Positions 1 through 7,070 of a stretch of DNA of 9,822 nt are shown here, piece by piece. Made by a program: the position numbers and the translations under genes. Below the pieces are notes generated by a model, which saw only the letters and a list, made by a program, of their open reading frames with translations, had not been told where the DNA came from and did no database searches. The stretch comes from Akkermansiaceae bacterium. Lineage in GTDB: Bacteria; Verrucomicrobiota; Verrucomicrobiia; Verrucomicrobiales; Akkermansiaceae. The stretch lies in the NCBI GenBank assembly GCA_023301645.1, contig JALZUH010000219.1:1-9822 (forward strand). Reading direction: 5' to 3'. Each line of letters begins with the position of its first letter. Within the stretch, counting starts at the first letter, position 1.

Positions 1-1001
1 CCTTCAGCAGCGAGAAATTTAAAGGCCTTGTCCGCTGCCGCTAGGCCGGCATTATCAGAGTCAAAGCAGATGACGACATCTTTGGTGTAGCGCTTGAGGA
101 TGCGGGCGTGCTCGGCTGTGCAGGCCGTTCCGAGTGTAGCTACCGCACTTTCTAGTCCGCTTTCGTGGCATGCGATGACGTCAATTTGCCCTTCGCAGAG
201 TAGAGCGAAGCTCTTGGCCATATGTCGACGGGCTTTATCGAGGCCGTAGAAGGTTTTTGATTTTTTAAACAGGGCTGTCTCAGGTGAGTTGACGTATTTG
301 CCCGTATTGGGATTACTATCTAGCTGGCGACCACTGTAGGCGATGATGTCTCCGTAGTCATTATAGATGGGGAACATCAGCCTGTCCTTAAGCTGGATGT
401 AGATGCCAGCAGCGGGGCGGTCGTTATCTCTGAGACGCGCAATGCCACAGTCAGCGAGCTGGCGACCGGTGAAGTTCTTTTCCTTTGCCCAGCTGAAGAA
501 TTGGTTTTGATTGGCGGGCATCCAGCCGATGAGCCATCGTTTCGCCATTTCATGACCGTAGCCGCGTGACTTGAGATACGCGCGTGCATGCTCGGCTGCA
601 GGGGAGCGCATGAGCTGTTCGTGCATGTAGTGTCCTGCTTGATTATTAATTTCGAGGAGCTTGGAGCGGCTTCTTCTGCGCTTTTCGGATGCTGCGTCGT
701 AGACTTCTTCTTGGATAATAATGCCTGATCTGGAGGCGAGCTTCTTGGCTGCCTCTACGAAGGGTAGATTTTCGTATGCCATGACAAATCCGAGTGCTGA
801 GCCACCTTCACCACAGCCGAAGCAGTGGTAGGATTGTCTCGATGGATTGACGTGGAAGGAGGGAGTTTTTTCGTTATGGAACGGGCAGTTCGTGGTGAAG
901 CTTGAGCCTGAGCGCTTCAGTGGCAAGTAGGAGCCTACCAAGTCTACAATGTCTGTAGCGGCAAGAATTTGTTCAATCGTTTCCTCTGGTATGCGTCCCA
1001 C
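1..1001 (-). CDS. dnaG: DNA primase DnaG, C-terminal part cut by left edge
   Basis: DnaG makes the RNA primers for lagging-strand and restart DNA synthesis and works with the replicative helicase. The visible 333 codons have the family's order. An N-terminal CHC2 zinc-binding domain has C39, H42, C60 and C63 (CPFHNEKTPSF and YHCFGCGEGG). The RNA polymerase domain contains DRLMFPIYND and GKYVNSPETALF. The Toprim fold has its Glu in CEGQIDV (E270) and its metal-binding acidic pair in FDSDNAG (D314, D316). The rest of the Toprim domain and the C-terminal helicase-binding domain lie beyond the left edge. The start is GTG at 1001: a TAA lies four codons upstream in frame and the next residues (GRIPEETIEQILAATDIV) match the family's N-terminus, so there is no real alternative. 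No Shine-Dalgarno sequence precedes it. It is divergent from menF. Identification is secure. Confidence 0.97.
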   Translation of the reverse strand, partial: MGRIPEETIEQILAATDIVDLVGSYLPLKRSGSSFTTNCPFHNEKTPSFHVNPSRQSYHCFGCGEGGSALGFVMAYENLPFVEAAKKLASRSGIIIQEEVYDAASEKRRRSRSKLLEINNQAGHYMHEQLMRSPAAEHARAYLKSRGYGHEMAKRWLIGWMPANQNQFFSWAKEKNFTGRQLADCGIARLRDNDRPAAGIYIQLKDRLMFPIYNDYGDIIAYSGRQLDSNPNTGKYVNSPETALFKKSKTFYGLDKARRHMAKSFALLCEGQIDVIACHESGLESAVATLGTACTAEHARILKRYTKDVVICFDSDNAGLAAADKAFKFLAAE

Positions 1002-1101
1002 GAGGGTGTTTTATGCGCTTTCGATGAAATGAGAAACACCAAATCCTCTCTCTGCGAAAATAATATTGGACTTCGTCGTTTTAGGCTATTGATTAGAGGG
1101 C
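1002..1101. promoter_or_regulatory. Divergent intergenic region dnaG/menF
   Basis: These 100 bases separate two divergently transcribed genes, so promoters for both should lie here. On the minus strand TATTAT (1065-1060) could be a -10 box for dnaG, giving a leader of about 50 bases, but I see no convincing -35 partner. On the plus strand TTGGAC (1066-1071) could be a -35 box followed about 15 bases later by TATTGA (1087-1092), which would start transcription at about 1100. Both are weak matches. No hairpin or clear operator was seen. Confidence 0.3.
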
Positions 1102-2130
1102 GTGACGGATGATATCTACTCAGAGGGACTTGCTGTAATGAAGGCAGGCGATGGAACGTATACAGTGGGTATTGGCCCATTTACATCACGAGCTACAGCT
1201 CCTGAGTCTGGCACTGCATTTTACTGTAATAACTTCACGCTTTCTGACCCTGAGCCGTGGAAAATCCCGGCACGTATTGTCGAACTAGATAGCTTGCGCG
1301 ATCTAGTCGCAGGTGGAGTCTCTGACGAAGAGGAACTGGAATTATCATGGGATGATCTTAATACAGCGGGTTTTGCCTCGGTGTTTACTGAGATTAATGA
1401 GCAGATTACTCGCGGTGTTATTGAGAAATCGGTGCCTGTGGCGACAGAGCGAGCGCAGGTGCTCAAGGGCGATCCTTTTTCTTTGATGGGCAAGATGAAG
1501 CCTCTAGGTAGCCCTTTTTTCACCTACGGATGGAGCAATAAGGGTAAGGGCTTCTGTGGTGGCACGCCTGAGTTGTTATTTAAACTCGATGGCTTGCATC
1601 TGACGACGATGGCTCTGGCTGGGACGGCGAAGTTTAATGAAAAGGAGGTCTTTGCCGTTGATGGCAAAGAGATTCGCGAGCATGAATTTGTCGCCCAGAC
1701 ACTGGTGGCTAAGCTCTCAGATATAGGTCAGGTGACACGGGCTGAGCGCAGTATGATGGATCTGGGTAAGATTGTGCATTTCTACACTCCTATCGAGGTC
1801 GAGCTACTTGCTGAGCACGGTATTGATGCACTTATTCATAAACTTCACCCGACACCTGCTCTGGGGCCATTGCCGCGCAATGTGGAAACGCTGCGTATGC
1901 TTACGCAGTGGAGAGAGAGCCTAGGCTGTCCTGATTACTTTGGCGCGCCATTCGGTCTATTAAAAGACGGCGTTTTTAATGCCGTTGTTGCCATTCGTGG
2001 TGTGCACTGGCAGCAGGGTGAGGTGGCGATCCCTTCGGGTTGTGGTGTTATCGAGGCTTCGCGACTGATGAATGAGTGGCGCGAGCTTCGCCTGAAGCGA
2101 GATGCGGTGAAGGATGTCTTCGGCCTCTAA
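1102..2130 (+). CDS. menF: Isochorismate synthase (chorismate-binding enzyme)
   Basis: The enzyme converts chorismate to isochorismate, the entry step to menaquinone (or to a catecholate or salicylate). Chorismate-binding family motifs are in order (342-residue numbering): IEKSVPVA (107-114, K109 a candidate for the lysine that activates water), GGTPELLF (153-160), MALAGTAKF (170-178), DGKEIREHEFV (187-197), LHPTPALGPLPRN (248-260), YFGAPFG (279-285), VAIRG (296-300) and SGCGVIEAS with the Glu pair E325/E328 and K332 at the C-terminus. The lysine motif and HPTPA favour isochorismate synthase over TrpE or PabB. At 342 residues it has a shorter N-terminus than EntC or MenF (about 390-430). The start is uncertain: GTG at 1102 continues the helix preceding the first strand, while in-frame ATG at 1138 has GAGGGA (1123-1128) nine bases upstream and would give 330 residues. 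No other men gene is in the window, so an entC or pchA role is possible. Confidence 0.87.
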   Translation: MTDDIYSEGLAVMKAGDGTYTVGIGPFTSRATAPESGTAFYCNNFTLSDPEPWKIPARIVELDSLRDLVAGGVSDEEELELSWDDLNTAGFASVFTEINEQITRGVIEKSVPVATERAQVLKGDPFSLMGKMKPLGSPFFTYGWSNKGKGFCGGTPELLFKLDGLHLTTMALAGTAKFNEKEVFAVDGKEIREHEFVAQTLVAKLSDIGQVTRAERSMMDLGKIVHFYTPIEVELLAEHGIDALIHKLHPTPALGPLPRNVETLRMLTQWRESLGCPDYFGAPFGLLKDGVFNAVVAIRGVHWQQGEVAIPSGCGVIEASRLMNEWRELRLKRDAVKDVFGL

Positions 2131-2157
2131 GTAGAAGTTTAAACGAAGCTAATTTGC

Positions 2158-3084
2158 CTAGATAGTTTCAGGGAATGTCTCTTTCCAGAGTTTGAGAGCT
2201 TGACGAATTTGCTCCGTCTTGCGAGTGGGTGAGAGCTCCCATACGAGTGGTTTGCCCGTGGGAATATGGCGGAGTAGTTTTTTGAAATCAAGCTCACCTG
2301 TGAGCGGCACTCGGTGGTCGCGTGCTGGCCATCGCACGTCGTGAACATGTGCTCCGATCAGGTAGGGCGACATCTTCTTAAGCCATTGATCGTGATCGAG
2401 TAGTCCGAGGTTGTGCTTGAGCTGCACGTGTCCAAAGTCATGCCAGTAGCCGACCCACGGGTTGTCTTTGAAGTGTTCTTGCAGGCGCACCATTTCGTCC
2501 TCATTGGGCATGTCTTCGAAGCGGCTTCTTGACTCGATTGCGAGTGGTATTTTGAGCTCTTTGGCCTTTTCTACGATAGTCTCTAGGCTGGTAATGGCTC
2601 GCTCGTAGTAGCGCGGGGCTATTTTTTCGCGTTTTTTGACAAAGGCGAGTTTGGCTTTGGCGTAGGCTGGGTCGAGTTGCTTGCCAGCTTTGACCATGGC
2701 GGTAAGTGGCTTGGTGAATTTTTTCGGTGACATGGGCACCGATCCCATGTGCATGACAAGGTATTTGGCATTAAACTCAGCGGCGAGTTCGAGAGTTTTG
2801 AGCGTCATCTCGATGGCTCGCTGTCGCTCACTGCGGCGATGAGATGTGAATTCGTAAGCATCAGGGGCGTCGATCATGACTTCGACGGGGGATGGGAAGT
2901 AGTTATGGACTCCTGTGCAGGTGAACTTTCCCTCTCGGTAGGCTTGCTGAATGCCAGGGAGCTTACTGATGGTCATACCATGACTGAGCTCGATATTACT
3001 GAAGCCAAGGTCGCGGATCTCGTCGATCATATCCTGACCGTCGTGGTGGCGGGCATTATTCCAGCATGTAGAAAAAGAGAGCAT
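2158..3084 (-). CDS. TIM-barrel sugar isomerase/epimerase-like protein
   Basis: This 308-residue protein looks like the xylose isomerase-like TIM-barrel superfamily (AP endonuclease 2 fold), usually metal-dependent isomerases, epimerases or dehydratases of sugars and polyols. The beta-strand signatures are in order: FSNIELSHG (28-36), TGVHNYFPSP (57-66), YLVMHMGS (108-115), LAIESRSR (181-188), WHDFGH (214-219), IGAHVHDV (243-250), GELDFKKLL (263-271) and PLVWELSP (279-286). E184, D216, H246 and E283 are positioned as the usual metal-ligand set, with H219 and H248 nearby. The substrate cannot be read from sequence. There is no signal peptide, so it is probably cytoplasmic. The ATG follows the stop of the L,D-transpeptidase gene by only nine bases, so it is the last gene of that operon. 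It ends 27 bases from the convergent menF. No Shine-Dalgarno sequence is present. Confidence 0.85.
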   Translation of the reverse strand: MLSFSTCWNNARHHDGQDMIDEIRDLGFSNIELSHGMTISKLPGIQQAYREGKFTCTGVHNYFPSPVEVMIDAPDAYEFTSHRRSERQRAIEMTLKTLELAAEFNAKYLVMHMGSVPMSPKKFTKPLTAMVKAGKQLDPAYAKAKLAFVKKREKIAPRYYERAITSLETIVEKAKELKIPLAIESRSRFEDMPNEDEMVRLQEHFKDNPWVGYWHDFGHVQLKHNLGLLDHDQWLKKMSPYLIGAHVHDVRWPARDHRVPLTGELDFKKLLRHIPTGKPLVWELSPTRKTEQIRQALKLWKETFPETI

Positions 3085-3093
3085 GGTGTGATT

Positions 3094-3840
3094 CTATGGT
3101 AGTTTCCAGCTGCCTCGGTAGTGATTGTATTCCTGAGTGGGCAGCAGGATGTAGACTGGATTTTTACTAGGATCTATAGTGGCGATGAGCGCTTTGAGTT
3201 TTACTTGATCCATCGTGGTGCAGCCGAAGGTGGCTCTGGCTCCATTATCACGCCAGATATGGAAGAAGATAGCTGAGCCGTCTCCGGGGGTGGCATTACC
3301 ACCCAGAATGGCGTCATTATGTGCGATATAGAGCTTGAGCGAGTGCGCATGGTCGCCTTGTCGCATTTGGGCTTTTTTCTCCCACGTTGTCTGTGGATCA
3401 TGCTTGATAATGAGGTGGCAGTTATAGTGTGGGGAGGTCTGGTCTTCTACCCATAAGTCTCTTTTGCTAACCTGGCGATAAGGTAGTAGTGGGCTGTGCT
3501 GTATCTGAGACGCGTAGCCGTAGGCGCCACCGATTTTGAAAATCCCTGCTGGTGCGCGTCGGTCGCCTTCGACTTTTTTGGAGGCCTTTGAGGAGGGTGC
3601 TTGATGGAGTCCTTTGCCCCATGCTAGTCCGTTTTTACCAAGTCTGCCACGCCATGGTGTTGTCTGTGGTTTCCAGACGCCGTTTTGCTTCTCGTAGATG
3701 GCGAGGGTGACTTCTGATGAGTTCCAGCCTGAGCTGACTCCTACGATGGCTTGGGTGCAGTTTTTTGGCACTGCTGCTTCGCTCGTTGATGAGTGGAGAG
3801 ATGCGAGTAGTAAACTAGCGGCGAGTAGAAGGTGTTTCAT
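3094..3840 (-). CDS. Secreted L,D-transpeptidase (YkuD-type) family protein
   Basis: The 248-residue protein begins with a clear signal peptide: K2, a hydrophobic stretch over about 4-15, and a likely cleavage after SEA near residue 22. The mature part resembles the L,D-transpeptidase catalytic family typified by COG3786: KNGLAWGKGLH (69-79), KVEGDRRAPAGIFKIGGAYGY (89-109), then the active-site region GDGSAIFFHIW (187-196) and GARATFGCTTM (200-210). H194 and C207 are the expected catalytic pair, with T204 in the usual Ser/Thr position. Such enzymes make 3-3 cross-links in peptidoglycan or attach proteins to it in the periplasm; some relatives have unknown substrates. No LysM or other wall-binding domain is visible. 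It sits between the Aas-like gene (31 bases upstream) and the TIM-barrel gene (9 bases downstream). The ATG is preceded by a pyrimidine-rich leader without a Shine-Dalgarno sequence. Confidence 0.85.
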   Translation of the reverse strand: MKHLLLAASLLLASLHSSTSEAAVPKNCTQAIVGVSSGWNSSEVTLAIYEKQNGVWKPQTTPWRGRLGKNGLAWGKGLHQAPSSKASKKVEGDRRAPAGIFKIGGAYGYASQIQHSPLLPYRQVSKRDLWVEDQTSPHYNCHLIIKHDPQTTWEKKAQMRQGDHAHSLKLYIAHNDAILGGNATPGDGSAIFFHIWRDNGARATFGCTTMDQVKLKALIATIDPSKNPVYILLPTQEYNHYRGSWKLP

Positions 3841-3871
3841 AGTGGTGGCGGTATGAAAGAGGGGAGAATAA

Positions 3872-6025
3872 CTAGGATTTTTCTGCTAATTGTTGGCAGC
3901 CTTTGATGTCGAGCTTACCAGAGGCAAGGATGGGTATTTCGTCCACTGGGATGAAACTCTTCGGGCACCATAGGCTGGGGATACCTTCATCCATGAGCTT
4001 GTAGCGTAAGTCGATGCATTCTTGTTCGAGGGTTTCACCACATACGGTGGAAAGCAGGGCGATAGCTTCGCCTTTTTTCTCATCAGGTATACCGACGACG
4101 GCGATTCGTCGCTTCGTGTCTTGGTCGAGCTCGAGAGCTTTGGTGATGGCTGCTTCGAGGGTTTCGTGAGGGACCATTTCACCCGCTATTTTAGAAAAGC
4201 GTGAGAGCCTGCCTTCAATGTAGAGGAATCCGTCTTCGTCGACTCTTCCGATGTCTCCGGTGTTAAACCAGCCGTCTTTGATGACTTCGTTGGTTTTCTT
4301 GGTATTATCAAGGTAGCCTTGGAAGACGTTTGCACCTTTGAGCCAGATGATTCCTGCTGTGTCGATGGGGCTTGGCTCATCTGTGGTGGGATTGGTGATT
4401 TTTATGGCAATACCCGGGAGCAGCTTGCCGACTGAGCCAAAGCGGTTTGACTCAATAAGGGGTTTACCGTCCACTTGTGGTGCATTGGGTAAGTTCAGGT
4501 TGGTTGCGGGAGAGGTTTCGGTGAGTCCGTATCCTTCCATGGGGAGGATGCCGAACTTTTCCTGAAAGGTCTTAGCGAGTGACTGGGGGAGTTTTTCTGC
4601 ACCCGTTACGACGTATTGCAGGGATGCGAGCTGCTCGGCTTTGATCCTTTTCATGTAGCCACGCAGGAAGGTGGGGGTGGAGAGGAGCATGTTGACTGAG
4701 TGCATGCTGATGAGCTCTGCTAGCCTTTTGGTCTCTAGGGGGCTAGGGTAGGTGACTAGGCTGATGCCTTGGATACATGGATACCAGAGGGTGACGGTGC
4801 TGCCAAAGGAGTGAAAGAGCGGTAGGCAGCCCATGATGGTGGAGTCTGGGTGGAGGTTAATCCGGCTGCCAAATTGGCAGACATTGGCGAGGACATTTCG
4901 GTGGGATAATGGCACGCCTTTGGGCTCTCCAGATGATCCTGAGGTGAAGAGTAGGACGGCTTCGTCGTCGCCTGTGGATTTGTCGAGGTCGAGTATTTTG
5001 CAGAGGAGCTTCGGTGATAGTAGTCGAGCGACTAGTGCCCAGCGGATGATTTTCTTTTTGAGGGAGGGTAGGAGTCGCTCGATGAAGATAAGGTCACGTG
5101 TAGGTGGCCACGGGAAGCTGGAGACCTTTCGCATGAATCCATCGGCAGTGATGAATCGGTCAATATTGGCTTGTTTGATGGCGGAGTGAATGGCTCCATG
5201 GCTGGCGGTGAAGTTGATGTTTACGGGCACTTTGCCTGCTAATACGACAGCGACGTTTGCGATCATGCCACCTTTCCCGGGGGGGAGGATGATGCCGATG
5301 CGTTTTTTGGTCGTGCTCTTTTTGAGCTCAATAGATAGCGCTAGAGCTGCGGCAAATACTTTATTAAAGCTAGTCGATGAGTCATCTGTGCCGTCGAGGA
5401 GCACGGTGCTAGAGCCGTGGTTTTTAAAACCATGGATTAATGTTTCACCCAGTGATCTAGTAAGGAATCTGCGAGCCGACATGGCTACTTCTTCGGCTAG
5501 GTGGATGGCTTCGCGCCATGCTGCGGGTGTTGCCTTGGTAGCTGTGATGAGTGGCGAGAAGGAGAAGGAGAGTGGGCACTCTGGGAGCTTCTGGGAGCTT
5601 TCTGCGGCAGTGGTGATCTCTTTAGGATAGCTGACAGATAGAGGCAGGATATCAAGGCCGAGTTGGCAGAGTAGCTTTAGGTTGGGACTACTCACATGAG
5701 AGGATTCGCCAATCGTTGCAGAAACATCACCTGTAAGGTAGATGATGACCCCATTTTCTTTTAGGTAGTGCTTGAGGTTTTCACCGAGTATTTGTGGGTC
5801 TTCGTCAGTATTTGAAAAGCTGGCGGCTGTCGTGGAGGGGTTCTCCAAATAGCTTCGGCTTTGATCACAGAGCGAGATGTTCTCTTCGCATAGCCAGGTG
5901 ATGGGGCGCTCAGCAAGCATCTCTGCAAGCTGCATCATGCCTTGGTAATCTAGTCGACTAGCGACGGTGAGGCAGCCCGCTTTGGGTATGTGCTTCTCGC
6001 CGTGAATCTCGATGTTTGTAGTCAT
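3872..6025 (-). CDS. Aas-like acyl-ACP/acyl-CoA synthetase with degenerate acyltransferase domain
   Basis: The 717 residues follow E. coli Aas (719 residues; 2-acylglycerophosphoethanolamine acyltransferase plus acyl-ACP synthetase) almost end to end. The C-terminal adenylation domain looks active: the P-loop FTSGSSGEPKGVPLSH (360-375), LPLFHSFGSTV (401-411), EGYGLTETSP (497-506), WFNTGDIGRVDEDGF (586-600), GRLSRFSKIAGEMV (605-618) and the catalytic lysine in ASGKLD (K704). It should activate a fatty acid as acyl-AMP and load it on ACP or CoA. The N-terminal PlsC-like domain (about 1-190) is degenerate. The family's NHxSxxD reads TVASRLD (20-26), so the catalytic His is V21, and the FPEGR-type motif reads YLTGD (96-100), so Glu is T98. 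Acyltransfer is therefore unlikely. The ATG is fixed by an in-frame TAA eight codons upstream. It is the first gene of a three-gene operon. LplT, the usual partner of Aas, is not in view. Confidence 0.88.
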   Translation of the reverse strand: MTTNIEIHGEKHIPKAGCLTVASRLDYQGMMQLAEMLAERPITWLCEENISLCDQSRSYLENPSTTAASFSNTDEDPQILGENLKHYLKENGVIIYLTGDVSATIGESSHVSSPNLKLLCQLGLDILPLSVSYPKEITTAAESSQKLPECPLSFSFSPLITATKATPAAWREAIHLAEEVAMSARRFLTRSLGETLIHGFKNHGSSTVLLDGTDDSSTSFNKVFAAALALSIELKKSTTKKRIGIILPPGKGGMIANVAVVLAGKVPVNINFTASHGAIHSAIKQANIDRFITADGFMRKVSSFPWPPTRDLIFIERLLPSLKKKIIRWALVARLLSPKLLCKILDLDKSTGDDEAVLLFTSGSSGEPKGVPLSHRNVLANVCQFGSRINLHPDSTIMGCLPLFHSFGSTVTLWYPCIQGISLVTYPSPLETKRLAELISMHSVNMLLSTPTFLRGYMKRIKAEQLASLQYVVTGAEKLPQSLAKTFQEKFGILPMEGYGLTETSPATNLNLPNAPQVDGKPLIESNRFGSVGKLLPGIAIKITNPTTDEPSPIDTAGIIWLKGANVFQGYLDNTKKTNEVIKDGWFNTGDIGRVDEDGFLYIEGRLSRFSKIAGEMVPHETLEAAITKALELDQDTKRRIAVVGIPDEKKGEAIALLSTVCGETLEQECIDLRYKLMDEGIPSLWCPKSFIPVDEIPILASGKLDIKGCQQLAEKS
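5581..5600. repeat. Perfect 10-bp tandem duplication inside the Aas-like gene
   Basis: CTGGGAGCTT occurs twice head to tail (5581-5590 and 5591-5600). It lies in the codons for about residues 142-148 of the Aas-like protein, within the degenerate acyltransferase part. Ten bases are not a multiple of three, yet the frame stays open on both sides, so any duplication must be old and compensated, or the repeat is chance. Confidence 0.7.
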
Positions 6026-6037
6026 GTGATAAATAAT

Positions 6038-6122
6038 AGCTAAAACTTAACACCTTAGCAGCTAAAGGTTGCACACAAGAAAACATTGATCACACTATGC
6101 TGCAAGGGGCAAGCTAGCTAAA
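6038..6122. repeat. Three copies of AGCTAAA upstream of the Aas-like gene
   Basis: The 7-mer AGCTAAA occurs at 6038-6044, 6060-6066 and 6116-6122, all in the same orientation (TTTAGCT read in the direction of the downstream gene). The first two are 22 bases apart start to start, about two helical turns. The third is part of the palindrome AGCTAGCT (6112-6119). They could be binding sites for a regulator, but this is inference from repetition alone. Confidence 0.4.
6052..6069. repeat. Imperfect inverted repeat 18-35 bases beyond the Aas-like start
   Basis: ACCTTAGC, one A, then GCTAAAGGT forms an inverted repeat with one bulged base, lying 27-44 bases upstream of the Aas-like ATG. It could be an operator-like dyad, or a hairpin with a GCTGC loop in the transcript. 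The T-run after it on the minus strand is only four bases, so it is a poor terminator. Confidence 0.4.
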
Positions 6123-6140
6123 TCTATTAAATAAATAGAT
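6122..6140. repeat. AT-rich inverted repeat downstream of nusB
   Basis: ATCTATT (6122-6128), a five-base spacer AAATA, and AATAGAT (6134-6140) form a perfect seven-pair dyad 67 bases past the nusB stop. The stem is too A+T-rich and lacks a following T-run for a confident intrinsic terminator; an operator-type palindrome is equally possible. Confidence 0.45.
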
Positions 6141-6206
6141 AGTCGAGTAAGTGAGGCAGGGGTGTATTTGCCAAACTTGATCTCACTGGTGACGAGCTGA
6201 CTCTGG

Positions 6207-7070
6207 CTATTTGATGGAGTCGAGCACGCCATTGATGAAGCGTGATGACTCTGTGGTGCTAAATCGCTTGGCGATTTCAATAGCTTCATTGATACTTACT
6301 GAGCGTGGAATGTCCTCGCAGTAATTCATTTCGTATACGGCGAGTCTTAGAATGGCTCGGTCTACAAGGTCGACACGTTCTGGCTGATAGTTTTCAATAG
6401 TATCGGCTAGAAGGCGGTCAATATCTTCTTGGTGCTCGCGGACCTGATCGACAAGCTCGGTGATCGTCTGCCTGCTGATGGCTATTTCGGAGTGACTCGC
6501 ACGTAGGTGAGCGAAGTCAGTGATCGCTGAATCTGGATCTTCGATCGACTCAAGGCGCTGTGATACGACATCTAGATGCTTGATGGCGGCTGTGATAGCC
6601 TCCATTTTATTCTGGAGCTGTGGGTAGGCGAGTATTGTCTCATGCCAGCGCTGATGACTAGCGGTGATAGGCTTGTTTGCCTCGATTACTTCTTGGATTG
6701 AATGAACCGGTAAGTCTTCAGAACCTTTGGTTTTGGTTGCTGTTTTGAGATCGTCAATATAGCCGCTGAGTAGCTTCTGCTCAGAGATGACTTTCTTCAA
6801 CGCACTGACAAGAGCTTCTGCATTGGGCGTCGCCTTGAGGGTGGCCAATACTGCAGGAGCTTGTTCGATGAGCTTTGCTAGTCTGCTGTAGCGACCTTGT
6901 GCTACATGAAGGATCGCCTTAGCTCTGGCGTAGTGATGTTTTTTTAGATTGGTCTCTTGGGTGATTTCCCAGAAAGATTCCTCGATCTCAGCAGTTTCGA
7001 TACCACCTTGTAAGTCATGAAAGTAGAGAAACTGAATGGCTGTTTCTCTGATATTGCGCCGCTTAAGCAT
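6207..7070 (-). CDS. nusB: Transcription antitermination factor NusB, enlarged
   Basis: NusB binds boxA RNA with NusE/S10 in rRNA antitermination and supports ribosome maturation. The N-terminus RRNIRETAIQFLYFHDL (4-20 of 287) matches the first helix of the family. The C-terminal half is classical: ELVDQVREHQEDIDRLL (205-221), ERVDLVDRAILRLAVYEM (231-248) and SINEAIEIAKRF followed by SSRFINGVLD (259-284). Between these, about residues 40-200, lies a mostly helical, charged insertion that typical NusB proteins (about 140 residues) lack. I chose ATG at 7070, giving 287 residues, because RRNIRETA then sits at the normal distance from the start and the gene overlaps the ribH stop by eight bases (ATGCTTAA). 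ATG at 7091 would add seven residues (MVAPIHV) and a longer overlap. It is the last gene of the gatC-gatA-ribH-nusB run. Confidence 0.93.
   Translation of the reverse strand: MLKRRNIRETAIQFLYFHDLQGGIETAEIEESFWEITQETNLKKHHYARAKAILHVAQGRYSRLAKLIEQAPAVLATLKATPNAEALVSALKKVISEQKLLSGYIDDLKTATKTKGSEDLPVHSIQEVIEANKPITASHQRWHETILAYPQLQNKMEAITAAIKHLDVVSQRLESIEDPDSAITDFAHLRASHSEIAISRQTITELVDQVREHQEDIDRLLADTIENYQPERVDLVDRAILRLAVYEMNYCEDIPRSVSINEAIEIAKRFSTTESSRFINGVLDSIK

Larger units (their letters stand above)
6026..6206 (-). promoter_or_regulatory. Intergenic region upstream of the Aas-like operon
   Basis: These 181 bases separate the end of nusB from the Aas-like start and are more A+T-rich than the flanking genes. 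They should hold the nusB terminator and the operon promoter. A TATTAT-like -10 sequence occurs just before the ATG, at about 6037-6032 on the minus strand. It would make the message nearly leaderless and has no good -35 box, so the promoter is not fixed. Short repeats and inverted repeats are listed separately. No textbook hairpin with a T-run was found after nusB. Confidence 0.4.

Noticed and set aside
944..1180. Minus-strand open frame across the dnaG/menF gap
   Set aside because: It overlaps the dnaG N-terminus in another frame, where the zinc-finger domain is unmistakable, and the menF start.
2131..2157. GTTTAAAC palindrome (2137-2144) between convergent genes as a bidirectional terminator
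   Set aside because: The dyad is only eight bases with no loop and no G+C-rich stem; no T-run follows on either strand.
2749..3102. Plus-strand open frame of 117 codons
   Set aside because: It is antisense to the TIM-barrel gene, which has clear conserved motifs there; no sign of an independent gene.
5279..5285. Run of seven C (minus strand) in the Aas-like gene as a frameshift site
   Set aside because: The frame is intact on both sides and encodes ILPPGKGG in a well-aligned region; no sign of a shifted product.
4833..5630. Two long plus-strand open frames (4833-5189 and 5190-5630)
   Set aside because: They lie opposite the Aas-like gene, whose motifs span the same DNA; their translations show no family motif.
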